From: Gracilimonas sp. | GTDB lineage: Bacteria > Bacteroidota > Rhodothermia > Balneolales > Balneolaceae | Assembly (NCBI RefSeq): GCF_017641085.1 | Contig: NZ_JAEPPI010000001.1 | Location: 1,054,001 to 1,118,000 of the forward strand | Reading direction: 5' to 3' | Length of the DNA stretch: 64,000 bases | In this document: positions 1 to 7,377 of the stretch, piece by piece | Numbering within the stretch: the first letter of the stretch is position 1 | Layout: each line of letters starts with the position of its first letter | Program-made: the position numbers and the translations under genes | The notes under the pieces: generated by a model | Told to the model about the DNA's origin: nothing | Databases searched by the model: none | The model's input: the letters and a program-made list of their open reading frames with translations, nothing else

Positions 1-1
1 A

Positions 2-247
2 CTTAAACCGTTCAAGAACGGGCCGTTTCTTCTTGCAAAAGAATATGGTTTCAAATTACAGCCCATGGTAATTGATGGTGGTTTCGAGGCTATGCCATCC
101 GGTTCAAAACATTTAAAACCAAATGTTCGGTTTAAACTTAGAGTACTGGATGCCCTTGATCCTTCTGATTTTGAAGATATGAGGGAACTAAAAGACCACA
201 TCAGATTGCTTATGCAACAACAGTTAACAGAACTCAAACCTACTTGA
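2..247 (+). CDS. 1-acyl-glycerol-3-phosphate acyltransferase, C-terminal end (partial)
   Basis: Only the last ~81 residues are in the window; the reading frame is open from base 2 and the start lies upstream. The visible part opens with a PFKNGPFLLA-type stretch and continues with VIDGG followed by a KP-V-FK strand. This is what follows the FPEG motif in PlsC-family lysophosphatidate acyltransferases, which acylate lysophosphatidic acid to phosphatidic acid at the inner membrane. The catalytic HX4D motif is not visible, so the assignment rests on the C-terminal pattern alone. The stop TGA overlaps the TTG start of the next gene, suggesting co-transcription. A second complete PlsC-like gene lies at 31606. 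Confidence 0.6.
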   Translation, partial: LKPFKNGPFLLAKEYGFKLQPMVIDGGFEAMPSGSKHLKPNVRFKLRVLDALDPSDFEDMRELKDHIRLLMQQQLTELKPT

Positions 248-924
248 TCGACAAATTTCGCGACATCTATTATGGTGAGCTTGAGCATGAACACCGTTTC
301 ATGTTATCACTGATATGTGCGGAATTACTGATTATCTGCTTGTTAAAGTTTTGGCCCATCCCGGAAGGTCCGCCTAAAGAATATGTAGACACCTTCACCG
401 ATGAAGTCATTTACGTGGAGAATTCAATTATCACTAAACAGACTTCAGCACCGGCTGCCCCCCCAAGACCGCGCGTTCCTGTTCCTGTACCAAACGATGA
501 AGTGATAGAGGAAGAAATCGATTTTCCTGACTTCGAAGATCTGCTCTCAAAATATGAAGCGGACGGAGAGGAGGGATTTTCTGACGCTCAGGGTGAGGGG
601 GAGTTTGTGGGCAGCCCCGAACAGCCAGCCGGTTTGGTTCGGATTGTAGAGCCTACCGTTCCGGAAGCTGCACAGAGAGCGAATATCAAAGCCCGTGTTA
701 AGGTTACTTTTTTGGTAGGCACAAAAGGGCAGGTGGAAGACTATTATATCTCAGAAATACGAGTGTATGATAGAGAAGGAAATTATGAAGTGGTAAACCA
801 AATAGGGTATGGGATAATGGAAGCCGTACTGCAGGCGGCAGCCAAGTGGCGTTTTACGCCGGCTAAAGACGATGGAAGGCCCGTTAAAACCTATGTTGAA
901 AATAGTTTTAATATTGGCTTCTAA
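244..924 (+). CDS. TonB-like energy transducer protein
   Basis: A 226-residue protein starting at TTG, which overlaps the stop of the previous gene by four bases. It has one N-terminal membrane segment (about residues 17-37). A proline-rich linker (about 68-85, APAAPPRPRVPVPVP) and a strongly acidic stretch follow. The C-terminal part (about 130-226) resembles the TonB C-terminal domain: it keeps a PTVPEAA-type entry, a V-V-F-V-G strand ending in G-V, and AAAKWRFTPA near the end. Such proteins couple the inner-membrane proton gradient to outer-membrane receptors or act in envelope transport. No ExbB/ExbD or receptor gene is adjacent, so the partner is unknown. Confidence 0.72.
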   Translation: MIDKFRDIYYGELEHEHRFMLSLICAELLIICLLKFWPIPEGPPKEYVDTFTDEVIYVENSIITKQTSAPAAPPRPRVPVPVPNDEVIEEEIDFPDFEDLLSKYEADGEEGFSDAQGEGEFVGSPEQPAGLVRIVEPTVPEAAQRANIKARVKVTFLVGTKGQVEDYYISEIRVYDREGNYEVVNQIGYGIMEAVLQAAAKWRFTPAKDDGRPVKTYVENSFNIGF

Positions 925-996
925 ATACGTTGATATAGGGTATAAATACTTCTATCTTAGGCGCCCTTCGATAAGGCTTTTCATCTATTTTCAAAC

Positions 997-1085
997 GGAG
1001 AGGTGCCAGAGCGGTCGAACGGGCTCGCCTGGAAAGCGAGTGTGCCCCTTCCGGGGTACCGAGGGTTCGAATCCCTCCCTCTCCG
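997..1085 (+). tRNA. tRNA-Ser (anticodon GGA)
   Basis: The acceptor stem GGAGAGG (997-1003) pairs with CCTCTCC (1078-1084), with discriminator G at 1085. The anticodon stem CTCGC/GCGAG (1024-1028/1036-1040) encloses loop CTGGAAA, placing GGA at 1031-1033, which reads UCC codons. A long variable arm (about 1041-1060) is the class II signature of serine tRNAs, and the T arm carries GGTTCGAATCC. The 3' CCA is not encoded. The 3' end is duplicated downstream at 1204-1220. Confidence 0.95.
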
Positions 1086-1203
1086 CATTAAGTACTATAC
1101 AAACTGCTAGCCATTCACCCAGCGTTATTTTAATAAAGAAGAGGGATGAGAAGCCTGTCCCGCTTTTAACCCGGATTTAGAAAACGGAAACAGTCCTGCG
1201 GGA

Positions 1204-1220
1204 AATCCCTCCCTCTCCGC
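1204..1220 (+). repeat. Duplicated tRNA-Ser 3' end (att-like direct repeat)
   Basis: Seventeen bases identical to 1070-1086, the T-arm 3' strand and acceptor 3' strand of tRNA-Ser plus one base, recur 134 bp downstream. The rest of the tRNA is not repeated. This is the geometry left by tRNA-targeted integrases (attL/attR pair), here with only about 117 bp between copies and no integrase. It may be the scar of a lost element or the 3' remnant of a second tRNA gene. The intervening 1087-1203 holds no convincing gene. Confidence 0.55.
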
Positions 1221-1286
1221 CATTTTTTCCCATCTGAACTCTTCTAAGCATAGTCTCCTTCCTCTAAAAATTCTTATACTTGCTTC

Positions 1287-1925
1287 ATGAAAAGATTAGA
1301 GACGAAACACATCGATTTTTGGCCCGATGATGTACTACTCGGGGAAGCTGAAATTGGCGCTTCGGATTCCACAAACATCCTTAGTAAGGAAGAGTTGGAA
1401 GAGTATCAGGGGTTTGCCAGTGCCAACAGGAAAGCTGAATATCTGGCGGCTCGTCACCTGTTCAGACATCTGCTTCATAGTTTAAACATTGCACCGGACG
1501 AAGTTGACCTGGTAAAAGAAGAAATGGGGAAGCCATATGCCCAACATCACAACGAACTTATCTATGTGAGCTTTTCACACTCACCCCAAAAAGTGTACTG
1601 TGCTCTTTCACTCTCAATAAATATTGGCCTGGATGTTGAACTTGCAGATCGGAAAATCAATCCGGCAGTAGTAAAAAGAATATTGAACGATGAAGAGCAG
1701 GGGACATTGGCTTCAGAAGAACCGGTGAAATTATGGACCGTAAAAGAAGCCGCCGTTAAATGCCTGGGCACCGGGTTGAGAACCAATCTGAACGACCTCA
1801 CTATATTAAAGAATCAAAAAAACCGCTTTTCTGTAAGATTTAACAATGATAAATTATTTGAAATTTGTAGTTTCAGGCTAACAAATCATCAGATAGCATT
1901 AGCTTATCAAAGCAAACATATTTGA
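1287..1925 (+). CDS. 4'-phosphopantetheinyl transferase superfamily protein
   Basis: A 212-residue Sfp-type enzyme that would transfer phosphopantetheine from CoA to a serine of acyl- or peptidyl-carrier proteins in the cytoplasm. Visible signatures are the Mg-binding IGLDVE (D116, E118), the downstream W-x-x-K-E-A motif (W150, K153, E154, A155) and an SFSHS segment at 95-99 that contacts CoA in the family. The length is close to the usual ~220. A TATACTTG sequence about 13 bases before the ATG resembles the Bacteroidota -7 box, which would give a nearly leaderless mRNA. A hairpin terminator follows at once. The carrier-protein substrate cannot be inferred from the neighbours. Confidence 0.88.
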   Translation: MKRLETKHIDFWPDDVLLGEAEIGASDSTNILSKEELEEYQGFASANRKAEYLAARHLFRHLLHSLNIAPDEVDLVKEEMGKPYAQHHNELIYVSFSHSPQKVYCALSLSINIGLDVELADRKINPAVVKRILNDEEQGTLASEEPVKLWTVKEAAVKCLGTGLRTNLNDLTILKNQKNRFSVRFNNDKLFEICSFRLTNHQIALAYQSKHI

Positions 1926-1930
1926 CTAAA

Positions 1931-1984
1931 AGCTCGGAAATATCATTTCTCCCGGTAAGAGGGAAGGTATCTCCGGGCTTTTTT
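1931..1984 (+). terminator. Rho-independent terminator after the PPTase gene
   Basis: AGCTCGGA (1931-1938) pairs, with one G-U, with TCCGGGCT (1972-1979), followed by six T. A small inner TCCC/GGGA hairpin sits in the loop. It begins five bases after the PPTase stop and argues that the next gene starts at ATG 2019 and not at the TTG inside this structure. Confidence 0.7.
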
Positions 1985-2018
1985 GTTTATACAAACGAAA
2001 TATCATCAGCACACAATT

Positions 2019-2771
2019 ATGGATGTACAGAGCCTTACGCAGCATCAGATCCAGGAACACGTTAAAAATGCGAAGCACTTAAACACCAACGCCGAGCATG
2101 TTCGGATGCTGTTTGTCCCAAACAACATAGATGCACATAACTTCGGGGAACTTTGCACTATCTATAAAACCGTCGTTAATCAAACCTTCGATACGGTAGT
2201 TGTCATCGAATCCTATACCGGGCATTTGCAGAAAAAACTGGCCATGCCTTCCAATAAAGTGTTTGAAACCCGGTTTGGGGAAGTGCCTGTTAATGATTTT
2301 CTGAGAAATGAATTTTGTGATGAAGAGGACGATTTTTTTATCGCAGATGAAGGCTACAGCAAAGAAATGAGCCTGTACACACAGCTTCCGATTTTGCAGT
2401 CTTGCTTCTCGGATTTCGAAGTGGTGAGCTTACAAATTGGCGATTATGATCCGGCGATCATTCGTGAACTCGCTTATACATTGGATGAACTGCTGCTTAA
2501 CCGAAACGCCCTTATCGTTTATTGTTGTGATGTGCCGGCTTCGAGCCCTGAAGAGCTGGAAAAACTGCGTTCATTGGTCGTTAACAACAAAGAGTCAGGC
2601 TTGATGCATTACCTGAACAGTAATGAGAAGACCGTGAAAGGAGCCCGTGCATTTATGAGCGGAATCCTGGTGGCCCGCTCCTGGGGTTATGATGTTGAAT
2701 TCCTGGATCATATCGAATCTGCCACCAATATCTGTGGATATGCCAAGCGCACAGAACCTCAAATGGCCTGA
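2019..2771 (+). CDS. Memo-like family protein, divergent
   Basis: A 250-residue cytoplasmic protein with the overall plan of the Memo/AMMECR-linked MEMO1 fold. An FxxRFGEVPVNDF segment matches the family's TPLGxVPVD. Then come an MSLYTQLPILQ segment (family EHSLEVQLPFLQ), a V-SLQIGDYDP strand and a C-terminal helix pair. The family's usual histidine/cysteine residues are not conserved: the first motif reads VPNNID instead of VPHAGY, the SSDxSHY position reads CCDVPAS, and the CG motif is GARAF. It is therefore probably a derived, possibly non-metal form. I start it at ATG 2019 because the upstream TTG lies in a terminator. It is followed two bases later by the DUF2520 gene. Confidence 0.6.
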   Translation: MDVQSLTQHQIQEHVKNAKHLNTNAEHVRMLFVPNNIDAHNFGELCTIYKTVVNQTFDTVVVIESYTGHLQKKLAMPSNKVFETRFGEVPVNDFLRNEFCDEEDDFFIADEGYSKEMSLYTQLPILQSCFSDFEVVSLQIGDYDPAIIRELAYTLDELLLNRNALIVYCCDVPASSPEELEKLRSLVVNNKESGLMHYLNSNEKTVKGARAFMSGILVARSWGYDVEFLDHIESATNICGYAKRTEPQMA

Positions 2772-2773
2772 TT

Positions 2774-3631
2774 ATGAAGAACCCCCGCATTACCATAATT
2801 GGACTGGGAAGCGTGGGAACAGCATTACTGAACGTGCTGACGAGATCAGGTTATGAGGTTATATCAGTTTTTAACCGTTCCGAAATAGACCCGGAATTAA
2901 TCAGGAATTTCCCGGATACCTATTTCGGTAAAGGGATTCCCAATAATCAAAATAAACTCGGGGAACTGGCTTTTCTGACCGTTTCTGATGATGCGATTGA
3001 CAGCGTGGTTACACAGTTATCAGAACGATGTATTGATTTGGAAGACAAAAGTTTGGTTCACTGCTCAGGCGTACATCCCTCAAAGATATTATTACCTCTT
3101 AGTAAGAAAGGGGCTTCCATTGCCTCATTTCACCCTATGAAAGCCATCACTCCTAAAACATCCTCTTTCGAAAGTACGTGGTTTGATGTTGAAGGGGATG
3201 GGGTGGCTATTCGACGCCTTAAGGATCTGGCTGATAGCCTAAGCGCTCATGTATTTAAGGTTGAACCGAAAGCCAAGCCATTGCTTCACGCTTCAGCTGT
3301 GGTTGCTTCTAATTACCTGGTAGTGTTGGCTGAACTGGTAACAAAGATCTCTGCATTGGGAGGCGTACCGGAAGATACGGCCCTGAAAGCCATTACCCCT
3401 TTGATGGAAAACACCCTTCGGAATGTAAAAGAGCTGGGGGTAACCGAAGCTTTAACCGGCCCCATTGCACGGGGTGATTTAAAAACGGTAAAACAACATG
3501 TGGAGAGTTTGGAAAATGCACCCGAACTGCTTTCTTTATATAAAACATTGGGAATTGAAGCCGTGAAAATTGCCGTGCGGAAAAACGGTGAAACAGATTC
3601 CCTGGAAGAAATAAGAAAGTTATTGTCGTGA
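2774..3631 (+). CDS. Rossmann-fold DUF2520 protein
   Basis: A 285-residue protein with an N-terminal NAD(P)-binding Rossmann unit: GLGSVG at residues 10-15, then a VFNRS turn. An SFHPMKAI segment is typical of the DUF2520/F420-dependent-NADP-oxidoreductase-like family. The all-helical C-terminal half resembles 6-phosphogluconate-dehydrogenase-like dimerisation domains, with an ITPLMENTLRNV motif and a TGPIARGD motif. The reaction is unknown for this family, although a 2-dehydropantoate- or pyrroline-carboxylate-reductase-like redox reaction is plausible. It starts two bases after the Memo-like gene and its TGA overlaps the GTG of the next gene, so translation is probably coupled. Confidence 0.8.
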   Translation: MKNPRITIIGLGSVGTALLNVLTRSGYEVISVFNRSEIDPELIRNFPDTYFGKGIPNNQNKLGELAFLTVSDDAIDSVVTQLSERCIDLEDKSLVHCSGVHPSKILLPLSKKGASIASFHPMKAITPKTSSFESTWFDVEGDGVAIRRLKDLADSLSAHVFKVEPKAKPLLHASAVVASNYLVVLAELVTKISALGGVPEDTALKAITPLMENTLRNVKELGVTEALTGPIARGDLKTVKQHVESLENAPELLSLYKTLGIEAVKIAVRKNGETDSLEEIRKLLS

Positions 3632-3978
3632 GCTCGGATAAAGCCTCTGACTTTTACGAACGAGTGTATGAAGTGGTAGCCCGGATACCTCAGGGTAAAG
3701 TGACTTCTTACGGAGCGATTGCCCGATATCTTGGAGTGGAGTCCGGAGCAAGGATGGTTGGTTATGCAATGAATAACTACCGGAGCTATGACTTAGGTTA
3801 CGAATTACCGGCACATCGGGTATTAAACAGATTGGGTCAGCTTACCGGTCGTGCTCATTTTGAAGGAGATACCATGAAAGAGCGACTGCAACAGGAGGGC
3901 GTTCAATTTAAAGAAGATTATACCGTTGATATTGAACACCACTTTTGGAATCCCATGGAATTATCTGAGAAAGTATGA
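3628..3978 (+). CDS. Alkyltransferase-like (ATL) DNA-binding protein, MGMT family
   Basis: A 116-residue protein matching the C-terminal DNA-binding half of O6-alkylguanine-DNA alkyltransferases: IPQGKVTSYGAIA, an ARMVG arginine-finger helix and the active-site loop. The acceptor cysteine is missing: the PCHR loop reads PAHR (A62). Proteins of this kind (ATL/Atl1, eATL) bind O6-alkylguanine without repairing it and hand it to nucleotide excision repair. The start is GTG, overlapping the preceding stop. The next gene starts inside its stop codon (ATGA), so it is embedded in a run of five co-oriented genes. Confidence 0.88.
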   Translation: MSSDKASDFYERVYEVVARIPQGKVTSYGAIARYLGVESGARMVGYAMNNYRSYDLGYELPAHRVLNRLGQLTGRAHFEGDTMKERLQQEGVQFKEDYTVDIEHHFWNPMELSEKV

Positions 3979-4460
3979 AGACTGTAATAAGCAGTATTGT
4001 CCTGATATTGATGAGCCTGTCCTTTTCAGGTGATGAGATTCTTGTAGATGCTACAGCTGATCAAATTATGGCAAAGGTGGAAGAGTACAAAGGTGAGAAG
4101 CCGGTTTTGATGAATTTCTGGGCAACGTGGTGTGCTCCCTGCATCGAAGAATTTCCCTACCTGATGGAGCTTAATGAGAAATATGAGGGGGATTTTAAAC
4201 TGATTTTTGTTTCCGGTGATTTCAGGGAAGCCCGCGATGAGGCTGAAAAATTCCTGAAGGAACAAGGCGTGGATTTTGAAACCTATTTTAAAGTGGGCAA
4301 AGACAATGAATTCATAACAACGATTTCTAATGATTGGACGGGTGCACTTCCTTTTACCATTGTGTATAATAAACAGGGAGAGGTAACGGCTTCATGGGAA
4401 GGAAAAGCTGAACTGGAGACTTTTGAATCGGAACTACTTAATGTCATAAATGAGGACTAA
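3975..4460 (+). CDS. TlpA-like thioredoxin-fold protein, exported
   Basis: A 161-residue protein with an N-terminal hydrophobic signal (residues 1-18) and a thioredoxin fold carrying WCAPC (C53, C56). A GALPFTIVY cis-proline loop lies near residue 118. It would act in the periplasm as a thiol reductase or disulfide carrier, as TlpA/ResA proteins do. Its ATG overlaps the ATL stop by four bases and another exported redoxin follows after three bases. The pair thus probably shares a redox role; the substrate is unknown. Confidence 0.85.
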   Translation: MKTVISSIVLILMSLSFSGDEILVDATADQIMAKVEEYKGEKPVLMNFWATWCAPCIEEFPYLMELNEKYEGDFKLIFVSGDFREARDEAEKFLKEQGVDFETYFKVGKDNEFITTISNDWTGALPFTIVYNKQGEVTASWEGKAELETFESELLNVINED

Positions 4461-4463
4461 GCC

Positions 4464-5081
4464 ATGAAAAAATTGATAAAATTTGTCACGGGATTTTCGG
4501 CCGTTTTGGTTTTAACCGCCTTTGCTCAAATGCAATCAACCAATAGTCTCGAAATTGGTGATAAAGCTCCCCAGATAAATCAGGAAGTGGAAGATACTTC
4601 GGGTAGAACACTGACATTGGCCGGAGTAGCCGGAGATAAGGGGCTTCTTGTGGTGTTTTCTTGCAATACTTGTCCATGGGTAGCTAAATGGGAAGACCGG
4701 TATAATGGCCTGGCCGCGCTTGCTGAAGCTAACGATATTGGGATGATCGCTCTGAACCCAAACGAGCGTATCCGAAACCGGGGAGAATCGATGGAAGACA
4801 TGAAAAAACGTGCTCAGAAACAGGATTATGAATTTCCTTATGCACTGGATGAGAATCACGTGATTGCCGATGCCTTTGGGGCAACACGCACACCTGAAGT
4901 CTTTCTTTTTGATGAGAATTTAACGCTGGTATATCATGGGGCTATAGATGATAATGCTGATGATGCCAATGCAGTGGAGGCAACGTACGCCGCAGATGCT
5001 ATAAATCAGCTTATGAGCGGAAATGAAATCAGTACAAAAGAAACCCGCTCGCTTGGATGTACCATAAAGCGAACCAAGTAA
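4464..5081 (+). CDS. Exported redoxin/AhpC-TSA-like thioredoxin-family protein
   Basis: A 205-residue protein with a signal peptide (about 1-21). A peroxiredoxin-like DKAP entry and a CNTCPW motif (C67, C70) follow in place of the thioredoxin WCxxC. A TPEVFLFD segment comes later and a conserved GCTIKR tail ends the protein (C199). This architecture belongs to the thioredoxin-family proteins often annotated as alkyl hydroperoxide reductase/thiol specific antioxidant family. The extra C-terminal cysteine suggests a third redox-active thiol. It is the last gene before a strong terminator. Confidence 0.82.
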   Translation: MKKLIKFVTGFSAVLVLTAFAQMQSTNSLEIGDKAPQINQEVEDTSGRTLTLAGVAGDKGLLVVFSCNTCPWVAKWEDRYNGLAALAEANDIGMIALNPNERIRNRGESMEDMKKRAQKQDYEFPYALDENHVIADAFGATRTPEVFLFDENLTLVYHGAIDDNADDANAVEATYAADAINQLMSGNEISTKETRSLGCTIKRTK

Positions 5082-5106
5082 TTTTACTGAAAAACCCGTA
5101 ATTTTG

Positions 5107-5132
5107 AGCCACGCCACAACGTGGCTTTTTTT
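5107..5132 (+). terminator. Rho-independent terminator before queD
   Basis: AGCCACG (5107-5113) pairs perfectly with CGTGGCT (5120-5126) around a six-base loop and runs into seven T. It closes the Memo-to-redoxin gene run and separates it from the queuosine genes. Confidence 0.9.
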
Positions 5133-5179
5133 ATTGAATGATATCTCTAATTAATGATATCAAAATTACAGACTATATA

Positions 5180-5569
5180 ATGCCAACCTGGACGCTACAT
5201 ACAGAATTTAAATTTGATGCTGCCCATTTTATCGAAGGATATGATGGGAAGTGCGGTAGAATGCATGGGCATTCTTACAAAGTGAAGATGACGGCTAAAT
5301 CCAATAAGTTAAATCCTTCCCAATATTTGGAAACCCCGGATATGGTATGCGACTTCAAAGAACTGAAGTGGGCAGCCAAAGACTCAGAAAAGGGTGGGTT
5401 TGATCATGGATTTTTAAATGAACTGATGCCCGAGAATACGACGGCAGAGCGGATTGCTGAATTCATCCACAAAGAAACCAAAAGCCGGATTCCCGGAGAA
5501 ATTGAGTTAACAGTTACGGTTTGGGAAACAGAAACCAGCTGGGTAGAATACACCGATAAAGATGTTTAA
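5180..5569 (+). CDS. queD: 6-carboxytetrahydropterin synthase QueD
   Basis: A 129-residue T-fold enzyme that converts dihydroneopterin triphosphate to 6-carboxy-5,6,7,8-tetrahydropterin, the second step towards preQ0/queuosine. Zinc ligands H16, H29 and H31 and the nucleophile C25 are visible in the CxxxHGH motif, and an HGFLNE motif follows. An upstream in-frame ATG (5138) would add 14 unconserved residues next to the terminator, so I prefer ATG 5180, which starts with MPTW. It overlaps queE by eight bases, and no preQ1 riboswitch is recognisable in the short leader. Confidence 0.93.
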   Translation: MPTWTLHTEFKFDAAHFIEGYDGKCGRMHGHSYKVKMTAKSNKLNPSQYLETPDMVCDFKELKWAAKDSEKGGFDHGFLNELMPENTTAERIAEFIHKETKSRIPGEIELTVTVWETETSWVEYTDKDV

Positions 5570-6212
5570 AACCGAAAATCATAACAATCTGCTTACAGAT
5601 GCAAAAGACTTCCTGGAAGTGGAATATCCGGTGATGGAACATTTTTATACCATTCAGGGAGAAGGAGCCCACACGGGCCGGGCGTCATACTTTATTCGTA
5701 CGGCAGGTTGTGATGTGAATTGCTGGTGGTGTGACGTTAAAGATAGCTGGGAAGAGGAAGGACACCCTAAGTTAACGGTTGGTGAGTTGGTAGATGCAGC
5801 TAAAGAAAGCGGAGCACCATTTGTTGTGATTACCGGGGGAGAGCCTCTTTTGCATGATTTATTACCGCTTACCCTTGGGTTAAAATCAGCCGGATTGCAG
5901 GTTCATATAGAAACCAGTGGTTCATCCCCATTATCAGGGCAGTTGGATTGGATCACCCTGTCGCCCAAACGGTTCAAAAAACCCACCGAAGAAGTATTTG
6001 CCTATGTGGATGAACTAAAGGTGGTTGTACTCACTAATAAAGATTTAAAGTGGGCAGAAGAGAACGCTGAAAAATGCCCGGCAGGAACAAAGCTGCTGCT
6101 CCAGCCTGAGTGGGAGACTCCGAAATCCATAGATCTGATTGTGGACTATGTGAAGGAAAACCCGGAATGGGGTATTAGTCTTCAGACGCATAAATTTTTA
6201 AAAGTACCGTAA
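5562..6212 (+). CDS. queE: 7-carboxy-7-deazaguanine synthase QueE
   Basis: A 216-residue radical-SAM enzyme that makes 7-carboxy-7-deazaguanine from the QueD product. The cluster motif is CX3CX2C (C50, C54, C57), preceded by the substrate-binding YTIQGEGxxTG segment and followed by ITGGEPLLH and an IETSG strand, all typical of QueE. Overlap with queD implies coupled translation. The later steps (QueC, QueF, Tgt, QueA/QueG) are not in this window, but a candidate enzyme that decorates queuosine lies at 38361. Confidence 0.95.
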   Translation: MFKTENHNNLLTDAKDFLEVEYPVMEHFYTIQGEGAHTGRASYFIRTAGCDVNCWWCDVKDSWEEEGHPKLTVGELVDAAKESGAPFVVITGGEPLLHDLLPLTLGLKSAGLQVHIETSGSSPLSGQLDWITLSPKRFKKPTEEVFAYVDELKVVVLTNKDLKWAEENAEKCPAGTKLLLQPEWETPKSIDLIVDYVKENPEWGISLQTHKFLKVP

Positions 6213-6219
6213 CAGTACC

Positions 6220-6933
6220 ATGTCATTCAGCAACCAATCGGTAATTATAACAGGGGGCAGTAAAGGGATAGGCCTTTCTATTGCCAGGGTGTTTGCACGA
6301 AAAACAAATCACTCCCTTGTCTTAATTGCCCGAAATGAACAAGAATTAGCCGAAGCTAAAGAGGAATGTATTTCGGCCGGAGCTTCGAGGGTTGAAACTC
6401 TTTCCCTGGATATCACTAATGAGGACAAGATAGGGGAGATCGATTTTGGGAAGCTCAATCCGGGCGTTTTGATTAACAATGCCGGTTCATTCTTATTTAA
6501 AAAATTGGAGGATACATCCAATGAAGAGTTTGTATCCCAGTTTCAAATAAATGCTGCCGGTGCATTTAATCTCACAAAAGCTGTACTTCCTGAACTGAAG
6601 AACAAGGAAAGGGGGTTAATTGTAAATATAAGCTCTGTGGGAGCTTTGAGGGGTTTAAAAGACAGTGGGGCATACTCTATGTCCAAACATGCCTTGTTGG
6701 GCTACACACGCTCTCTCAGAAAAGAATTGATGGGTACAAATGTAGCTGTTACGGCCATTAATCTTGGTCAGACATACTCAACATCCTGGCATGAAGTTGA
6801 TATCGATCCCATCAAGCTTATTGATCCTGAAGACGTTGGAAGGCTCATTGTATCTCTTTCAGAATTGAGCAGCAGAAGCGTTGCCGAAGAAATTACCTTG
6901 ATGCCTCAGGGTGGAGAGGTGGCTCCGATGTAA
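6220..6933 (+). CDS. Short-chain dehydrogenase/reductase, sepiapterin-reductase-like
   Basis: A 237-residue classical SDR with the NADP-binding TGGSKGIG (11-18), an NNAG motif (87-90), and the catalytic triad S139, Y152, K156. The C-terminal half (a TYSTSW-VD stretch, then PEDVG, then a VAEEITLMPQGGE ending) resembles bacterial sepiapterin reductase as I remember the Chlorobium enzyme. It starts seven bases after queE, whose upstream partner QueD is a homologue of pyruvoyl-tetrahydropterin synthase. A pterin reductase role is therefore attractive but inferred. A general 3-oxoacyl or sugar reductase is the alternative. Confidence 0.75.
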   Translation: MSFSNQSVIITGGSKGIGLSIARVFARKTNHSLVLIARNEQELAEAKEECISAGASRVETLSLDITNEDKIGEIDFGKLNPGVLINNAGSFLFKKLEDTSNEEFVSQFQINAAGAFNLTKAVLPELKNKERGLIVNISSVGALRGLKDSGAYSMSKHALLGYTRSLRKELMGTNVAVTAINLGQTYSTSWHEVDIDPIKLIDPEDVGRLIVSLSELSSRSVAEEITLMPQGGEVAPM

Positions 6934-7377
6934 CTATTTCTATACCTCAATTCCAGTCTCAAGTCTTGTGGTACCTGAATGATCGAATACTCAAATAACC
7001 CTTCCAGGGTTAAGGCAATGATCCTTATTAAGGCAAAGGGGTTTAACCCTGGAAGGGTTATAGGGGATAAATCGAATATGAAAAGTATTAAAACTTCCTT
7101 AATCTACATCCAACCTAATTTTTATTTCGTAGATTGATTCGAGCCCGGTTAGGCATTGCAAAAAAAGAACCAATACGGTAATTTTTTCTGCGAATATTAA
7201 AATTTTTTAATTATGTTTTGTAACAATTGAAAAATAGATCACTCTTGTGATCAAGAAAAAACCAAACAACACTAAATAATTTCTAATTTACTTTGATGCA
7301 GTTATTACTAAAATTTGTATCAGATAAATTGAAAACAGTTTAACAAACACAAAACAACACTACAATAGGAGATCATC
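6934..7377. other. Intergenic leader of the pilin-like genes
   Basis: 444 bases without a gene. The first third carries the inverted repeat described separately. The rest is very AT-rich and probably holds the promoter and 5' leader of the pilin-like gene. I see no clean Bacteroidota -7/-33 pair; TTATGTTTTG near 7213 and ACTAAAATTTG near 7308 are only loose matches. An AGGAGA ribosome-binding site sits six bases before the ATG at 7378, strong by the standard of this window. Confidence 0.4.
6996..7060. repeat. Inverted repeat with 16-bp perfect arms
   Basis: TAACCCTTCCAGGGTT (6996-7011) is exactly complementary to AACCCTGGAAGGGTTA (7045-7060), with a 33-base loop. Each arm is itself nearly palindromic (AACCC..GGGTT), as in REP-like elements. 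It lies between the SDR gene and the pilin leader with no T-run, so it is more a mobile palindromic element than a terminator. Confidence 0.75.

Noticed and set aside
872-1180. A 102-residue open frame across the tRNA-Ser gene
   Set aside because: It runs out of frame through the end of the TonB-like gene and the tRNA; composition and context are not coding.
1983-2018. TTG 1983 as start of the Memo-like gene
   Set aside because: It lies inside the terminator of the preceding gene.
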